A stretch of 7,599 bases of DNA, taken from NCBI GenBank assembly GCA_937917025.1, contig CALFSF010000480.1:1-7599 (forward strand). Reading direction: 5' to 3'. Of the stretch, positions 5,216 to 7,599 are shown piece by piece. Under the pieces are notes generated by a model. It was not told the origin of the DNA and ran no database searches. It saw only the letters and a program-made list of their open reading frames with translations. How positions within the stretch are numbered: the stretch's first letter is position 1; the number at the start of each line of letters is the position of its first letter. This stretch comes from an uncultured Paraburkholderia sp. GTDB taxonomy: Bacteria > Pseudomonadota > Gammaproteobacteria > Burkholderiales > Burkholderiaceae. The position numbers and the translations under genes were made by a program.

Positions 5216-5219
5216 GGAG
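5216..5219 (+). promoter_or_regulatory. ribosome binding site deciding the aldehyde dehydrogenase start
   Basis: GGAG is followed by 9 nt and then the ATG at 5229. This favours 5229 over the in-frame ATG at 5214, which overlaps this GGAG and has no ribosome site of its own, and over the TTG at 5175. Confidence 0.6.
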
Positions 5220-5228
5220 CCCAATTCG

Positions 5229-6665
5229 ATGACCGATTCATTCACCGCGCTGCCCGAGGTACGACTGCTGATAGACGGCCAGTGGGCCGATGGCGGCGAC
5301 CGCATGGCAGTGCTCGACAAATACCGGCTGACGCCGTGCGCGAACCTGCACGTCGCGTCTCGCGAACAGGTGCGCATGGCGGTGACGGCGGCACATCGCG
5401 CATTTTCCGCGTCCACGCTGACGCCGTATGAACGAGGCGCCGTGCTCGAGCGCGCCGCGGCGTTGCTCGAACGCGATTCGGCGCATCTCGTCGCCGCGTT
5501 GCAGACCGAGGGTGGGTTTACGCTGACCGACGCGCAGGGCGAGGTCAAGCGCTGCCAGCAGACATTCAGGCTCTCCGCCGAGGAAGCACGGCGACTCGCC
5601 GGCGAGATGGTGCCGCTCGACGGCGCGCCGCAGCAGGGCGGCCGTCTCGGCTTCACGATTCGCGTGCCGCTGGGCGTGGTGTGCGCGATCACGCCGTTCA
5701 ACGCGCCGCTGAACACTGTCGCGCACAAGGTCGCGCCTGCGCTTGCCGCCGGCAACGCAGTCGTGCTCAAGCCTTCGACGCACACGCCCACGCTCGCGAA
5801 TCTGATGGCATCGAGCCTGCTCGAAGCCGGTTTGCCGCCGGGACTCATCACGGTGGTGCATGGCGGCGCGGAGGTGGCGGGGTGGCTGATCGACGAGCCG
5901 GCTGTGCGCTTCTTCGCGTTCACGGGCAGCACCGAAGTGGGGCGTTCGATTCAGCAACGTGCGGGACTTCGCCGCACGCAGATGGAACTCGGCAGCATCG
6001 CGTTCACGATCGTCGGCGACGACGCCAATCTCGACCAGGCGCTGCCGAAGATCGTCGCGGCGGGATACAGAAAGGCGGGCCAGGTCTGCACGTCGATCCA
6101 GACGCTGCTGGTGCAACGCAGCCGCATGGCGGAAGTAAAGGCGCGTCTGACCGAACTGGTGGGAGAGCTGCGCTTTGGCGACCCGCGCGATCCGGCGACG
6201 CTGGTCGGCCCTGTCATCAGCCTTGCTTCGGCCGAGCGCATCGAACGCTGGATTGACGATGCGGTGGCGCGCGGTGCGGACAGACTCGTGGGCGGCGCGC
6301 GCAAGGGCGCGGTCGTGCCGCCGACGCTGCTCACCGGTGTCGATCAGGGCTCGCCGGTGAGCTGCCAGGAAGTGTTCGGCCCGGTGATGTCGATCGTGCC
6401 ATTCGATACCTTCGACGAAGCCATCGATCGTGTGAATGCGACGCCGTACGGTCTCGCGACCGGGTTCTTCACGAACCGCATCGACGTGGCGTTGAAGGCC
6501 GCGCGGCGCCTGCACGTGGGCGGGGTGCATATCAACGAGACGTCGAGTTCACGCGTCGATCTGATGCCGTACGGCGGGAGCAAGGACTCCGGCTTCGGAC
6601 GGGAAGGGCCGCACTACGCCGTGCGCGAGATGAGCGAAGAACGTTTGATCACACTGAGTGCATGA
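5229..6665 (+). CDS. NAD(P)-dependent aldehyde dehydrogenase
   Basis: The enzyme oxidises an aldehyde to the carboxylic acid in the cytoplasm. The 478-residue product matches the usual ALDH-superfamily length. The substrate-independent motifs are all present: TPFNAPLN with oxyanion Asn158, LKPS with cofactor Lys181, FTGSTEVG at about 231-238, general base Glu253 in MELGS, nucleophile Cys287 in GQVCTS exactly 34 residues later, and Glu381 in QEVFGP for the nicotinamide ribose. The enzyme therefore appears catalytically competent. The C-terminal YGGSKDSGFGREG is the usual oligomerisation-region signature. It lies 76 nt after the flavoprotein and 13 nt before the ThDP enzyme, so it is cotranscribed at least with the latter. 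The substrate is unknown; by context it may be the aldehyde released by the ThDP enzyme. Confidence 0.95.
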   Translation: MTDSFTALPEVRLLIDGQWADGGDRMAVLDKYRLTPCANLHVASREQVRMAVTAAHRAFSASTLTPYERGAVLERAAALLERDSAHLVAALQTEGGFTLTDAQGEVKRCQQTFRLSAEEARRLAGEMVPLDGAPQQGGRLGFTIRVPLGVVCAITPFNAPLNTVAHKVAPALAAGNAVVLKPSTHTPTLANLMASSLLEAGLPPGLITVVHGGAEVAGWLIDEPAVRFFAFTGSTEVGRSIQQRAGLRRTQMELGSIAFTIVGDDANLDQALPKIVAAGYRKAGQVCTSIQTLLVQRSRMAEVKARLTELVGELRFGDPRDPATLVGPVISLASAERIERWIDDAVARGADRLVGGARKGAVVPPTLLTGVDQGSPVSCQEVFGPVMSIVPFDTFDEAIDRVNATPYGLATGFFTNRIDVALKAARRLHVGGVHINETSSSRVDLMPYGGSKDSGFGREGPHYAVREMSEERLITLSA

Positions 6666-6670
6666 AGGGG
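6665..6670 (+). promoter_or_regulatory. ribosome binding site of the ThDP enzyme gene
   Basis: AAGGGG is 8 nt before the ATG at 6679 and overlaps the last base of the ALDH stop codon. It supports 6679 as the start rather than the out-of-frame ATG at 6674 or the in-frame ATGs at 6685 and 6688. Confidence 0.65.
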
Positions 6671-6678
6671 ACGATGCA

Positions 6679-7599
6679 ATGCCGATGATGAAGGGCGGTC
6701 AACTGATCGCCGAGACGCTGGTCAAGGAAAAGGTGCCGTACGTGTTCGGCATCTGTGGTCATGGCAATGTCGGCATCCTCGATGCCTTGTACGACGTGCG
6801 CGACAAGCTGCAGTTGATCTCTCCGCGCCATGAGCAGTGCGCCGGGCACATGGCCGACGCGTATTTCCGCGTGAAGCACCGGCCCGTCGCGACGCTGACG
6901 TCCACCGGTCCGGGCTCGGCGAACATGGTGATGTCGCTCGCCACCGCGCTGTCCGACTCGTCGGCGTTCATGGCGATCACCGCGAACGTGCCGACGTCGC
7001 AGCACAATCGCGGGCCGTTCCAGGAACTCTATCGGCACAATCAGGCGGACTTCGCGCAGGTCATGCGGCCGGTCGTCAAGCGCGCCTTCCAGCCGTCGCG
7101 CGTCGACATGCTGCCGCTCGCGCTGCGTCAGGCGATGGACACGATGGTCACGGGCCGTCCCGGCCCGGTGAATCTCGACATTCCGTACAACGTGTTCCAG
7201 GAAGAGGCGGACGTCGAACTGCCGCCTGCTTCGCAGATGGATCGACCGGCGCGGCCCGGCGCGAACGACGCCGATATCGCCGCCGTGCTGGACCTGCTTG
7301 CCGCCGCGCACAAGCCAGTGCTCTTCATCGGCCACGGGGCGACGCTCGCCGAAGCGGGGCCTGAACTGGCCGAGCTGCAGAAGACGCTGCGCATTCCGGT
7401 GATCACGTCGCCGAACGGCATGGGCTGCGTGCCGGCGGACGACGCGCTGACGCTCGGTTTCATCGGCCGCAACGGAGCGTATCCCGCCAACGAGGCGGGC
7501 CGTCATGCCGATCTGGTCATCACGATCGGGACGCGCTTTGACGATCGCTCGTCGTCGAGCTGGCATCCGGGCTACTCGTGGAATTTCCCGAAGACGCGG
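6679..7599 (+). CDS. thiamine-diphosphate-dependent enzyme, acetolactate synthase-like (3' end outside window)
   Basis: The frame is open for 307 codons to the window end; the family has about 540-600 residues, so just over half is seen. It shows the N-terminal ThDP pyrimidine-binding domain: VFGICGHGN (about 22-30), SPRHEQCAGHMADAY with catalytic Glu52, STGPGSAN (about 75-82) and GRPGPVNLDIP (about 159-169). The central domain begins near HKPVLFIGHGA (about 211-221) and contains IGTRFDDR (about 283-290), which in acetolactate synthases contacts FAD. GHGN after FGI also resembles IolD-type enzymes, whereas benzoylformate decarboxylases carry a different sequence there. The C-terminal domain that binds the diphosphate and metal is not in the window. 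The likely role is cleavage or carboligation of a 2-keto compound, coupled to the preceding aldehyde dehydrogenase. A housekeeping IlvB is disfavoured by the lack of an ilvH context, although downstream genes are not visible. Confidence 0.9.
   Translation, partial: MPMMKGGQLIAETLVKEKVPYVFGICGHGNVGILDALYDVRDKLQLISPRHEQCAGHMADAYFRVKHRPVATLTSTGPGSANMVMSLATALSDSSAFMAITANVPTSQHNRGPFQELYRHNQADFAQVMRPVVKRAFQPSRVDMLPLALRQAMDTMVTGRPGPVNLDIPYNVFQEEADVELPPASQMDRPARPGANDADIAAVLDLLAAAHKPVLFIGHGATLAEAGPELAELQKTLRIPVITSPNGMGCVPADDALTLGFIGRNGAYPANEAGRHADLVITIGTRFDDRSSSSWHPGYSWNFPKTR

Noticed and set aside
5214..5228. Upstream in-frame ATG for the aldehyde dehydrogenase
   Set aside because: It overlaps the GGAG that serves the ATG at 5229 and has no ribosome site of its own. 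It remains possible but is less likely.
5238..6530. 430-codon minus-strand open frame
   Set aside because: It is the antisense of the aldehyde dehydrogenase, with a strongly Arg/His-rich composition and no domain. The plus-strand frame has every ALDH catalytic motif.
6649..7566. 305-codon minus-strand open frame
   Set aside because: It is antisense to the ThDP enzyme, Arg/His/Asp-rich, and matches no family. Such frames arise from GC-rich third positions of the real gene.

Overview
The window looks like chromosomal DNA of a Burkholderia/Paraburkholderia-type betaproteobacterium. This is an inference from the very GC-rich third codon positions in the main genes, the strongly Burkholderiales-like Pal lipoprotein, and the style of the catabolic genes. 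It cannot be proved from the window alone.

Layout. (1) Positions 1-1019 hold the C-terminal two thirds of an APC-superfamily amino acid permease on +, cut by the window edge and possibly frameshifted near base 34. (2) A Pal-type OmpA-domain lipoprotein (1077-1580, -) converges on it, with a hairpin in the 57-nt gap. (3) Positions 1595-2456 contain no firm gene. They hold one weak hypothetical ORF, then a dense run of inverted repeats (2001-2158) that ends in a textbook Rho-independent terminator on +. That run is the best candidate for an undescribed small RNA or attenuated leader. (4) Positions 2411-3077 are a type II toxin-antitoxin module with a Phd/YefM antitoxin and a ParE/RelE toxin. 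Both genes are visibly broken: an amber codon at antitoxin codon 12, and a frameshift that removes the last 28 residues of the toxin. (5) Positions 3078-3451 are gene-free except for a short relic resembling the C-terminal part of an IS5-type transposase. (6) From 3452 to the window end, three co-directional genes form a probable catabolic operon: a KstD/fumarate-reductase-like FAD dehydrogenase, an NAD(P)-dependent aldehyde dehydrogenase, and a ThDP-dependent acetolactate-synthase-like enzyme (5' 307 codons).

How the parts relate. The flanks (permease, Pal, three metabolic genes) have GC-rich codon use. The centre (about 1600-3400) is visibly less GC-rich and holds dead or short elements, so it looks like a decaying accessory insertion between housekeeping or catabolic blocks. 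In the operon, the ThDP enzyme could cleave or carboligate a 2-keto substrate, the ALDH would oxidise an aldehyde to the acid, and the flavoenzyme would introduce a double bond next to a carbonyl. The substrate is not evident. A 15-bp sequence differing at two positions occurs just upstream of both the flavoenzyme and the ALDH genes and may be a shared promoter or operator element.
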